Part shown: positions 32,010-39,165 of the stretch, in pieces | Position numbering within the stretch: the stretch's first letter is position 1 | Layout of the letters: every line of letters begins with the position of its first letter | NCBI RefSeq assembly: GCF_032461945.1 | Contig: NZ_JAWCUD010000012.1 | Location: 62,001-126,000 of the forward strand | Source: Paenibacillus_E violae | GTDB taxonomy: Bacteria; Bacillota; Bacilli; Paenibacillales; NBRC-103111 | Reading direction: 5' to 3' | DNA: 64,000 nt | The notes under the pieces: generated by a model | What the model was told of the DNA's origin: nothing | Database searches by the model: none | Seen by the model: the letters and a program-made list of their open reading frames with translations, nothing else | Position numbers and translations under genes: made by a program

Positions 32010-32975
32010 ATGGTAAAGCATCATCAACACAAGATTTTGGATTGTACGATTCGGGACGGCGGTTTGGTGAACGACTGGGATTTTAGCGTGGAGTTTGTCC
32101 AAGACATGTATCGCGGTTTAAGTGCAGCCGGCGTAGAGTATATGGAGATCGGCTACAAAAACTCGGAGAAACTGCTGAAAGGCGGAGCATCCGGTCCATG
32201 GCGTTTTTTGAATGAGGCTTTTCTGCGTGATGTCATTACCAAAAAGACAGATACGAAGCTATCTGCGCTCGTAGATATCGGCCGTGTCGATGAGAAAGAC
32301 ATTTTACCCCGTGAAGACAGCTTGCTTGATTTGATCCGCGTCGCTTGTTATATCAAAGATGTGGACAAAGGTCTGGAGCTTGTTCAAAAGTTCAACGACA
32401 TGGGCTATGAAACGTCCCTGAACATTATGGCGCTTTCCCACGTGATGGAAAATGAGCTGATCGAAGCATTCGAAGAAATTAACAAAAGCCCCGTTGACGT
32501 TGTCTATATCGTAGACTCCTACGGCAGCATGGCTCCTAAGGATATTGATTACCTGGTAACGAAATTCCAACGCCTGCTTCCTGAGAAAGAGCTTGGCTTG
32601 CATATGCATAACAACATGCAGCTTGCTTTTGCCAACACGATTACTGGCGCAGCCAGTGGCGTAACCTTCTTGGATTCCTCCGTATACGGTATGGGTCGCG
32701 CTGCAGGAAACTGTACGACAGAATTGTTGCTCAGCCATTTGAAAGGCGCGCGCTACGATATTCGTCCTGTCCTCGAAATCATTGAAAAACACATGATCAC
32801 GATGCGTGAGAAATGGGATTGGGGCTACCTCATTCCTTACATGATCGTAGGTGCACTCGATGAGCACCCACGCACAGCTATGGCGCTGCTCAACTCAGCA
32901 GAAAGAAATAACTTCGTCGATTTCTACGACCGTTTGACTTCCGTTGAGACCGTGCCTGCTTCTCACAAAGGCTAA
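32010..32975 (+). CDS. DRE-TIM metallolyase family aldolase-domain protein
   Basis: A 321-residue TIM-barrel enzyme. The N-terminal DCTIRDGGLVNDWDFS is the DxTLRDG-type signature of the HMG-CoA lyase/4-hydroxy-2-oxovalerate aldolase superfamily, giving the metal-binding Asp and catalytic Arg. GLHMHNNMQLAFANT gives the two metal-binding His residues, and MEIGYKNSEK matches the usual strand 2. The C-terminal DmpG-type communication domain is absent. The closest named role would be an aldolase on a 2-oxo acid, but the substrate is unknown. A GAAAGGGG site precedes the ATG by about 11 bases. Confidence 0.85.
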   Translation: MVKHHQHKILDCTIRDGGLVNDWDFSVEFVQDMYRGLSAAGVEYMEIGYKNSEKLLKGGASGPWRFLNEAFLRDVITKKTDTKLSALVDIGRVDEKDILPREDSLLDLIRVACYIKDVDKGLELVQKFNDMGYETSLNIMALSHVMENELIEAFEEINKSPVDVVYIVDSYGSMAPKDIDYLVTKFQRLLPEKELGLHMHNNMQLAFANTITGAASGVTFLDSSVYGMGRAAGNCTTELLLSHLKGARYDIRPVLEIIEKHMITMREKWDWGYLIPYMIVGALDEHPRTAMALLNSAERNNFVDFYDRLTSVETVPASHKG

Positions 32976-32990
32976 TTCGTTCGACCAAAG

Positions 32991-33048
32991 AAACCCCCTG
33001 TCAGCTTGTTCGTAAGGCATTGCCTGCGGAAGAGCGACAAGGGGTTTT
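32991..33048. terminator. Bidirectional terminator
   Basis: AAACCCC-CTGTC (32991-33003) pairs with GACA-AGGGGTTT (33035-33047) around a 30-base loop, with T runs at both ends. It lies between convergent genes. Confidence 0.7.
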
Positions 33049-33071
33049 TCTTATGGCTGCGAAACGGAGAC

Positions 33072-33395
33072 TTATTTGATAATTTTGGCTGAAACAACGT
33101 AATCCTCGGCATATTCCCGGTCAATAAGGAAGGTAAATTCCTCTTCCTCCCGGCGAGCGCTTCCTCTTTTCCGGAACACCTCGATATATTCACTGTCTAT
33201 AAGCTGCGTGCAATCCTCATCGGCATAAATCAGGCCGCCGTCCAAACGTTTGATCGCTTCAACCATCGCTTCACGCGATTTTAACCCACCCTCAATTCGT
33301 ACATACACTCTTCCTGTCGCATCTTGGTCCTGCAGTAAAATGACTACTTTCTGTACCGTCTTGGCACGTACTTTCTTTTCCGGTGATATGCTCAT
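33072..33395 (-). CDS. Hypothetical cytosolic protein, 107 residues
   Basis: A small, charged alpha/beta protein, MSISPEKKVRAKTVQKVVIL followed by LQDQDATGRVYVRIEGGLKS. It has no Cys, signal peptide or membrane segment and ends with alternating acidic and aromatic residues (EEEFTFLIDREYAEDYVVSA). AAGGAG lies 8 bases before ATG 33395. I do not recognise the family. It appears to be transcribed alone. Confidence 0.7.
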   Translation of the reverse strand: MSISPEKKVRAKTVQKVVILLQDQDATGRVYVRIEGGLKSREAMVEAIKRLDGGLIYADEDCTQLIDSEYIEVFRKRGSARREEEEFTFLIDREYAEDYVVSAKIIK

Positions 33396-33596
33396 TTGTT
33401 CGGCTCCTTTATCAGCATTCTCTGTGCTAGTTTATGTCACGAAGGTTAAACGCGGACTAGGCTAATGATCACTCTATGAAAGACTGGGCAGCTTCGAAAC
33501 TAGCGTTCATGTATGTAAAAGCTCCTTACCTGAGAAACTAAGACGATGAATCGAAGCCGCTGTTCTGGCGGGAGCTGGGAGTGAATATTTTTCCGA

Positions 33597-34355
33597 ATGA
33601 GCCGCATATTGCTGATCGAGGATGAAGAACGCATTGCCCGCGTGTTGAAGCTGGAGCTTGAGCATGAAGGCTATGAAGTACATACGAAGCCAGATGGGCG
33701 CGCAGGACTGGATGCCGCGCTGTCTGAAACCGAATGGGATCTTATTTTACTGGACGTCATGCTGCCGGAACTAAGCGGTCTGGAAGTATTGCGCCGTATT
33801 CGCCAAGTGAACGCTACGCTGCCTATTATTCTGCTGACCGCGAGAGATGCTGTGTCGGACAGAGTCAGCGGGCTGGATCAAGGCGCTAACGATTATGTGA
33901 CGAAACCTTTTGCCACTATTGAACTGTTGGCACGCATACGCAGCTTGCTCAGACAGCGGAATCTGCAGGACCAGCCGGCAGAGCAGCCTCATTTGCTGAA
34001 AATTGATGACTTAACCATGGACTTGAAAAGCAGATCCGTAGTACGAGAGGGAACTACTATTGAACTTACGCCAACAGAATTTGAACTGCTTCGCTTCCTG
34101 ATTCAGCATCAAGATGAAGTCATGACGAGGGAACAGATTATTTCCGAGGTTTGGGGCTATGATTTTGTAGGGGATACGAATGTCGTTGATGTTTATATTC
34201 GTTATCTTCGGCAGAAAGTGGACAAGCCCTTTTCCTCCAAGCTTATACAAACGATCCGCGGAATCGGTTACCTGATTAAAGTAGATCCAGCGCAAGCACC
34301 CAAAGAAACAGATGAAGCGTCGGGTGGAACGGCCACCAAAGAAAAACCTTTATGA
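33597..34355 (+). CDS. OmpR-family response regulator, ArlR-like
   Basis: A 252-residue regulator. The receiver has IEDEERIARVLKLELEHEGY, the phospho-acceptor in LILLDVMLPELSG and the DYVTKPFA Lys region. The winged helix shows LTPTEFELLRFLIQHQDEVM and recognition-helix TNVVDVYIRYLRQKVD, close to ArlR/YclJ-type regulators. A 15-residue Pro/Glu/Ala tail extends past the usual end. The ribosome-binding site before ATG 33597 is weak. It overlaps the next kinase start by 4 bases. Confidence 0.93.
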   Translation: MSRILLIEDEERIARVLKLELEHEGYEVHTKPDGRAGLDAALSETEWDLILLDVMLPELSGLEVLRRIRQVNATLPIILLTARDAVSDRVSGLDQGANDYVTKPFATIELLARIRSLLRQRNLQDQPAEQPHLLKIDDLTMDLKSRSVVREGTTIELTPTEFELLRFLIQHQDEVMTREQIISEVWGYDFVGDTNVVDVYIRYLRQKVDKPFSSKLIQTIRGIGYLIKVDPAQAPKETDEASGGTATKEKPL

Positions 34356-35719
34356 GTCTAAAGCTGAAAATTACACTGGGCGTTGCCGTCGGTCTCATGC
34401 TGATCCTTTTTATCAGCTTTACTTTTGCCTACTACATGTTCATTCGGGTGACCACCAATGGCGAGGCCGATTTGCTCAAAGAGAAGGCGAGGACACTGCT
34501 TTTAAAGGATCTGCCCAATCATCCTGAGTATTGGCAGGACAATTCCCAGATGGAAGAACTCCTCATCCCTCAGGAAATGCTGCGCTATATTGGACCGGAT
34601 TCCAAGGTCATATATCAAATTTATTCTGATGAGACGCTAATTCGCTACCCCGTCACCTATGTGAACAAAGACACCATTACGGTAGAAACGGCTCCAGACG
34701 GTATCTATGTTTTTGTAAAAATGCCCGTTTTTAAAGAGGGCCATCAGCTTGCAACGCTTGAAATTGGCCGCAGCCTGAGGAGATTGGGGCAATATGCGGA
34801 CATGCTCATCTCGGTACTCCTCTTGACCTCAACGGGAACGCTGATTCTCGCTCTGATCGGGGGATATTTCTATACGAACGTCCTTTTCCGCCCGCTTCAG
34901 GACTTCGTCTGCACGATGCAGAACATCGAACAGAGCGGCTCCTTCCGGCACATCAACCTGCCAGCGAAGGATACCAACGATGAACTCGTGATACTTGGCG
35001 CGACCTTCAACCGGATGATCGACAGGCTGCAGGATATGTTTCAAAAGCAGGAACAATTCCTTGCCGATGCTTCCCACGAACTGCGCACCCCCCTGACCAT
35101 CATTGAGAGCTATGCGAGCTTGCTAAGAAGATGGGCTTTCCATGATGAAAAGCTGCGGGAGGAAGCGCTCGAAGCGATTATTTCCGAATCCGCTCAGTTG
35201 AAGCAGCTAACTCAGAACCTGCTTTCTCTCACGGATGTCGTCCGGGAAAACTGTGAGCAGGACGTCGACTTCGATCTGCTTCCTCTCGCCCATCAAACCG
35301 CGGCTTCCCTTCGCATGACATCCGGGAGAGAAATTGACGTAGAGCTGGCTTCGGAACAACAAGAACTTCTTATGAGCGGTGACTCCTATAAAATAAAGCA
35401 GCTGCTTATTATCTTGCTAGATAATGCGCTGAAATACAGCCAGCAGAAGATCGTTATGCACATCGAACTCACCAATGATCATTGGGTCATCCTTAAAGTC
35501 ATCGATCAAGGAATTGGCATCCCTGAAGACGATATCCCCCATCTCTTCGACAGGTTCTATCGCAGTGATAAAGCAAGGAATCGCAAACAGGGCGGTGTGG
35601 GTCTGGGACTGGCCATAGCTCTGCATATCGTGCAGAAGCATAAAGGCACGATCGAAATTCAAAGCCATTTGGGAGAAGGGACTACAGTGATTGTCAAACT
35701 ACCGACAACATGTCAATAA
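34352..35719 (+). CDS. Sensor histidine kinase, ArlS-like
   Basis: A 455-residue membrane kinase. TM1 is at about 8-30, an extracytoplasmic sensor at about 31-150, TM2 at about 151-178, HAMP at about 178-230, and HisKA with His242 (FLADASHELRTPLTIIESYA). The HATPase domain shows LLDNALKYSQQ, DQGIGIPEDDI and GGVGLGLAIA. The pairing, ATGA overlap and domain plan match ArlRS/YkoGH systems. The gene just downstream codes for an NlpC/P60 wall hydrolase, a plausible target. Confidence 0.94.
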   Translation: MSLKLKITLGVAVGLMLILFISFTFAYYMFIRVTTNGEADLLKEKARTLLLKDLPNHPEYWQDNSQMEELLIPQEMLRYIGPDSKVIYQIYSDETLIRYPVTYVNKDTITVETAPDGIYVFVKMPVFKEGHQLATLEIGRSLRRLGQYADMLISVLLLTSTGTLILALIGGYFYTNVLFRPLQDFVCTMQNIEQSGSFRHINLPAKDTNDELVILGATFNRMIDRLQDMFQKQEQFLADASHELRTPLTIIESYASLLRRWAFHDEKLREEALEAIISESAQLKQLTQNLLSLTDVVRENCEQDVDFDLLPLAHQTAASLRMTSGREIDVELASEQQELLMSGDSYKIKQLLIILLDNALKYSQQKIVMHIELTNDHWVILKVIDQGIGIPEDDIPHLFDRFYRSDKARNRKQGGVGLGLAIALHIVQKHKGTIEIQSHLGEGTTVIVKLPTTCQ

Positions 35720-35726
35720 AAAAATT

Positions 35727-35743
35727 TTCATAGGATTTTCATC
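35727..35743 (+). promoter_or_regulatory. TTTCAT direct repeat at an 11-base step
   Basis: TTTCAT at 35727-35732 and 35738-35743, just after the kinase gene and about 85 bases upstream of a TATACT (35826-35831) without a -35 element. It could be a site for the adjacent OmpR-type regulator; evidence is slight. Confidence 0.3.
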
Positions 35744-35923
35744 ATTCTCTCAGAAAGCGTAGGAAAACCAACCATAGTATGGCGAAAGGGCTTTCAAGGT
35801 AAAAAATAGGTTGAATTTCATCTGGTATACTTGGGGCATGTCAAACGTAACCGACATAACGTCACTCAATAGATGAGTCTGGTGAAGCAATTTCAAACAA
35901 CTCAATTCTAGGAGGCTACCACG

Positions 35924-36445
35924 ATGAATATACAAACCAACTGGTACAAGAAGTTAGTTGTTACGGCGTTGACCGTTTCCATAGGACTCTCTGCAGGGAT
36001 GATATCTGCACCTCGTCAAGCTGATGCTGCCACAGCTTCAACGACTGAAGCCTCGATCACGGCAACCTCCCGTGGGAATAGTGTCATTAGTATCGGTAAA
36101 AAATACTTGGGAACACCTTACCTATTCGGTTCAAGATCAGGTCAAACGAACACATTCGACTGTTCTTCCTTCACGCAATATGTATTCAGTCGCGTAGGTG
36201 TCAACCTGCCGCGTACATCTAAGAATCAGGCCCATGTGGGCAGCTATGTGTCTAGAAGCAATCTTCGCACAGGTGACCTTGTGTTTTTCTCAAATCCCGG
36301 CAAGCCGGGCGTCATTAACCACGTTGCCATCTACATGGGGAATGGCAACCTCCTGCAAACTTACGGGGCTGGCGGCGTACGCATTACGAACATTCATAGC
36401 GGGACTTGGTCATCCCGTTATATGACCGCCCGCCGCGTATTGTAA
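35924..36445 (+). CDS. Secreted NlpC/P60 family peptidase
   Basis: A 173-residue exported protein. A signal peptide (about 1-37, ending SAPRQADAATA) is followed by a single NlpC/P60 domain with catalytic Cys in NTFDCSSFTQYVF, His in INHVAIYMG and a polar residue in NLLQTYGAGG. These enzymes cleave gamma-D-Glu-diaminopimelate bonds in peptidoglycan stem peptides. There is no LysM or SH3 domain, so wall binding must come from elsewhere. AGGAGG lies 8 bases before the ATG. The preceding two-component system runs in the same direction. Confidence 0.93.
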   Translation: MNIQTNWYKKLVVTALTVSIGLSAGMISAPRQADAATASTTEASITATSRGNSVISIGKKYLGTPYLFGSRSGQTNTFDCSSFTQYVFSRVGVNLPRTSKNQAHVGSYVSRSNLRTGDLVFFSNPGKPGVINHVAIYMGNGNLLQTYGAGGVRITNIHSGTWSSRYMTARRVL

Positions 36446-36457
36446 GAATGCACACTA

Positions 36458-36480
36458 GGCTCAAATAGCGCCGTAGTTCC
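36458..36480 (-). repeat. Fifth copy of the short interspersed element
   Basis: Reads GGAACTACGGCGCTATTTGA on the minus strand, matching the core of the copies at 23.36-23.53 kb with a two-base shortening. Confidence 0.55.
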
Positions 36481-36497
36481 TCAGCGCATACGCATCT

Positions 36498-36568
36498 ACA
36501 AAAAACCGTTCTTTCGTAAAATGGCGGGTCCCTGCGGCCTCCAGAATACGATAGGAACGGTTTTTTGT
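36498..36568. terminator. Long bidirectional terminator
   Basis: Perfect 14-base arms ACAAAAAACCGTTC (36498-36511) and its complement (36555-36568), between convergent genes. Confidence 0.75.
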
Positions 36569-36587
36569 ATGTTCGGCTTCGCTGCTG

Positions 36588-37046
36588 CTAATAACGAATG
36601 TAGGCTTCCGTATAAGTCTCTTTTAATCCTCTTTTACGCACCTTTATCTGGAGTAAACGCTGCTTGTAACTGACTCTCGCCGATCTGGGAAGCACAAGCG
36701 TCGGAAATTTAATAATTCGGCCCTTCCCGCTGGTGAATCCGGTGAGCTTCATCTGATTCGATTTTACAAACACTCGAAGTGCCCTTGGATCTTCGCCTTT
36801 GGCGATTTTCACTTTGACAATGACATGTTCATGCGTTTCAAAGATTTCGGCGCCGGTCGCTCCTTGCGTAGAAATGCTTGCGTCCATGCCCGGCATAGCT
36901 TTTTTCAGCATGTCCTGTACATATCCCTCAACCCACGTCATATTATCTAGAAAGGTCTGCCCTTTTTCAGCGAAAGGCAGCTTTTGCCCGAGAAACTTCT
37001 CTACATGATCCCATTTCAGCCAAGGATGGCGATTAAACCCGCTCAA
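36588..37046 (-). CDS. Hsp20-like protein next to gerP, possibly GerT-like
   Basis: About 152 residues, starting with TTG 37046, 6 bases after GAGGTG; the frame is open 19 codons further with no site. The N-terminal half includes HPWLKWDHVEKFLGQKLPF and WVEGYVQDMLKKAMPGMD. The C-terminal half has a small heat-shock (alpha-crystallin) beta-sandwich pattern: AEIFETHEHVIVKVKIAKGE and later LVLPRSARVSYKQRLLQIKV. It is divergent from the gerP operon, and a spore-associated Hsp20-like protein, GerT, is known in Bacillus cereus, so a spore role is an attractive guess. Confidence 0.65.
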   Translation of the reverse strand: MSGFNRHPWLKWDHVEKFLGQKLPFAEKGQTFLDNMTWVEGYVQDMLKKAMPGMDASISTQGATGAEIFETHEHVIVKVKIAKGEDPRALRVFVKSNQMKLTGFTSGKGRIIKFPTLVLPRSARVSYKQRLLQIKVRKRGLKETYTEAYIRY

Positions 37047-37117
37047 GCCTATCACCTCGTTTTCTCTTGCAGTATATGTGCCTACGCCCTGATGTGACAC
37101 CAATCTGAAAAACAGAT

Positions 37118-37146
37118 CACCTCTAGGCGAATACCCTCATATACTA
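37118..37146 (+). promoter_or_regulatory. Sigma-K promoter of the gerP operon
   Basis: CACC (37118-37121), 16 bases, CATATACTA (37138-37146), matching the AC and CATA-N3-TA elements of sigma-K promoters, 37 bases before gerPA. Mother-cell expression fits known gerP control. Confidence 0.7.
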
Positions 37147-37182
37147 AAGGTGTGAGAAGCCTGAAGTCAGGGAGGCCGAAAT

Positions 37183-37410
37183 ATGCCATCTATTGTAGGG
37201 AACGTGAAAATCATCAGCGTTGGTTCCAGCTCAGTTGTCCACTTCGGCGATACCTTCATCATCGCACCTACCAGCTCTTCCAAAACATTCGCAGGAGCAG
37301 GCTCCTTTAATACGGGTGATTTCCCTCGTGTCTATAATGCATACAGCACTACCGTCACTAATGATTCGGATCTTATCGAAGCGAACGCCACCAGCGGAGT
37401 GATCGTCTAA
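37183..37410 (+). CDS. gerPA: Spore germination protein GerPA
   Basis: A 75-residue member of the GerPA/GerPF family, MPSIVGNVKIISVGSSSVVH with FGDTFIIAPTSSSKTFAGAG and FNTGDFPRVYNAYS. GerP proteins are made in the mother cell and sit in the spore coat, where they ease passage of germinants to their receptors. GGGAGG lies 7 bases before the ATG. It is the first gene of a five-gene operon in the classic order PA-PB-PC-PD-PE. Confidence 0.92.
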   Translation: MPSIVGNVKIISVGSSSVVHFGDTFIIAPTSSSKTFAGAGSFNTGDFPRVYNAYSTTVTNDSDLIEANATSGVIV

Positions 37411-37444
37411 CGAACGCGATGTCAAACACAGCGAGGTGTTCCTT

Positions 37445-37654
37445 ATGAACATGATCATTCACCAAACCATCATGATTCAGCAGCTAAAAGTGAACTCCGT
37501 TGCCAACTCCTCCGTTCTTCAAATCGGCACCGCAGGTTCCATTCGTTCCTTGTCAAACCTCTATAATACAGGCGGTTATGTTGAACCTACGCCAGCGCTT
37601 GGTTCGAGTGATGTAAATCCCGTTTCGCTCGTTCGATTGCCGCCGCCTACCTAA
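37445..37654 (+). CDS. gerPB: Spore germination protein GerPB
   Basis: A 69-residue protein beginning MNMIIHQTIMIQQLKVNSVA and containing SSVLQIGTAGSIRSLSNLYN, the GerPB pattern. GTG 37436 is in frame but overlaps the GAGGTG site; ATG 37445 is 6 bases after it. It lies 34 bases after gerPA. The tail is Pro-rich (VRLPPPT). Confidence 0.9.
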   Translation: MNMIIHQTIMIQQLKVNSVANSSVLQIGTAGSIRSLSNLYNTGGYVEPTPALGSSDVNPVSLVRLPPPT

Positions 37655-37714
37655 TCCGCTATGAAATGACCACCATGAAAGGTTTTCTAATGAAACCGGA
37701 AGGAGGTGCCATAT

Positions 37715-38455
37715 ATGCATAATTCAATCACGTGGCAGCAATGGGCCCAGCAGCTTTCCGCCTATATTGAATTGCAGAAGCAGCGTATCGATAAACTGGA
37801 AGAAACCGTTACGAAACTGCAGTCCGACCTCGATGCTCTAAAAGTTGAGAAACGATTCCATATCGATAAAATCGAATATAATTTCGATCAACTGAAGGTT
37901 GAAAAACTGGACGGAACTTTGACCATAGGCATCAGCCCGAGCTCGCTGGATAACGTCGACGATTTCACAGTTAATGGTGCCTCAGTAGGGAAAGATGCCG
38001 GGCAAAATCAAAATCAAAATCAAGATCAGAATCCGTTCGCCCAGGGACAAGGGATGGGGATGGGAACAGGGCAAGAATTCGGAATTGGACCTATGAACAC
38101 CGGGAATACGAGAAAGCAGCAGGGCACGGAAGGGCAAGCCCATTCAGGAGCTTCGATGCAGCACGACGTTTCGAAAGGCATTGCGCATTATCTGCAATAT
38201 GGGCTCCAATCCGATATGTTGAATCTGGAAAACAAATACCAGTACCATTTGGACGAAGATTACAAAGACCTTATCATAGACGATATTCGCAAACAATTGG
38301 ATGCTCGCATTCAGCATTATGTCAATCAATACCGCGGTGTAGGATTTAAAGAACCAATGGAAGCTGTAACGACAAGTATCATTGATAAAACAAAACAGGA
38401 CATTATCAGTGCAGTTGAAAGCTACATATCCAGTCTGCCAAGAAATGAGGGTTAA
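37715..38455 (+). CDS. gerPC: Spore germination protein GerPC
   Basis: A 246-residue protein. An N-terminal coiled coil (about 12-50: YIELQKQRIDKLEETVTKLQ) is followed by FHIDKIEYNFDQLKVEKLDG and TLTIGISPSS, the conserved GerPC core. Then comes a Gln/Asn/Gly/Met-rich low-complexity stretch (about 95-150) and a C-terminal helical domain. GGAGG lies 8-9 bases before ATG 37715; an in-frame GTG at 37706 is less likely. GerPC is the largest GerP protein; at 246 residues it is longer than the roughly 205 of B. subtilis, mainly through the low-complexity insert. Confidence 0.92.
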   Translation: MHNSITWQQWAQQLSAYIELQKQRIDKLEETVTKLQSDLDALKVEKRFHIDKIEYNFDQLKVEKLDGTLTIGISPSSLDNVDDFTVNGASVGKDAGQNQNQNQDQNPFAQGQGMGMGTGQEFGIGPMNTGNTRKQQGTEGQAHSGASMQHDVSKGIAHYLQYGLQSDMLNLENKYQYHLDEDYKDLIIDDIRKQLDARIQHYVNQYRGVGFKEPMEAVTTSIIDKTKQDIISAVESYISSLPRNEG

Positions 38456-38457
38456 CT

Positions 38458-38640
38458 ATGATGAACTTGAATGTGGAAAACAAACAAATTTTCGTAGGTG
38501 ATGTACGCATCGTCGGGGTTTCCAGCTCCTCGGTTTTTCTTATCGGCGATACAGAGGTCATCTCCTTGTCTTCGATGTTCGACACTCCTCCGGAAGCCGT
38601 CATCATCTCGCCATTCGTCCCGCTCCCACCTGAGGCCTAG
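38458..38640 (+). CDS. gerPD: Spore germination protein GerPD
   Basis: A 60-residue protein, MMNLNVENKQIFVGDVRIVG then VSSSSVFLIGDTEVISLSSM, matching GerPD in size and in its place between gerPC and gerPE. It starts 2 bases after the gerPC stop; GAGGG lies 6-9 bases before the tandem ATGs at 38458 and 38461. Confidence 0.9.
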   Translation: MMNLNVENKQIFVGDVRIVGVSSSSVFLIGDTEVISLSSMFDTPPEAVIISPFVPLPPEA

Positions 38641-38643
38641 AGG

Positions 38644-39105
38644 ATGGCGCGCCTCTCCATTGTCGGCTATGTCTATGTGCTTGAAATTGGCGCCAGCAGT
38701 GTCATGCAGGTCGGAGATAACGTCACCACCGCGCTGGATACCAACGTCTTCGCTGTGCAGCGCGAAGTACCGATCTATTACGGGAATGAAGGGAGCTTTA
38801 AGGCCTATCCCTTCTATCAACGTCCAATTCCCACACCTCAGCCACCCGAGCCATTTACAATGTGTGTGGATAACTTAGGCTCCTATATCCGGGTGCGGGG
38901 CATCAAAATTCTAGGCGTTGGCTCAACCTCTGTGCTCCAGATCGGCAGCAACCGCGTAATTGGAAGCGAAGCCCGAATCAAAAACATCCGTCAGTTCGTT
39001 ACCGACAAGCCCGGTCCTCATGGGCAGCAAACCTTTATCAAGATAGGCACCGAGGATGTTATCGGCGATGTTCTGCCTGCTATCAAGCCGCCGCCTGGCT
39101 TGTAG
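38644..39105 (+). CDS. gerPE: Spore germination protein GerPE
   Basis: A 153-residue protein starting MARLSIVGYVYVLEIGASSV, with two copies of the GerP-like pattern: GASSVMQVGDN near the start and GSTSVLQIGSN at about residue 95. A Pro-rich segment (PIPTPQPPEP) separates them. It starts 3 bases after the gerPD stop. The operon ends here with a terminator; no gerPF follows, unlike the usual gerPABCDEF. Confidence 0.9.
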   Translation: MARLSIVGYVYVLEIGASSVMQVGDNVTTALDTNVFAVQREVPIYYGNEGSFKAYPFYQRPIPTPQPPEPFTMCVDNLGSYIRVRGIKILGVGSTSVLQIGSNRVIGSEARIKNIRQFVTDKPGPHGQQTFIKIGTEDVIGDVLPAIKPPPGL

Positions 39106-39114
39106 GTTCCATAA

Positions 39115-39160
39115 ACCAAAGAACCGCCCCCACCCTCATCGGTGGAAGCGGTTCTTTGGT
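39115..39160. terminator. Bidirectional terminator after gerPE
   Basis: Perfect 13-base arms (ACCAAAGAACCGC, 39115-39127, and complement 39148-39160) between convergent genes. Confidence 0.8.
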
Positions 39161-39165
39161 GTGGC

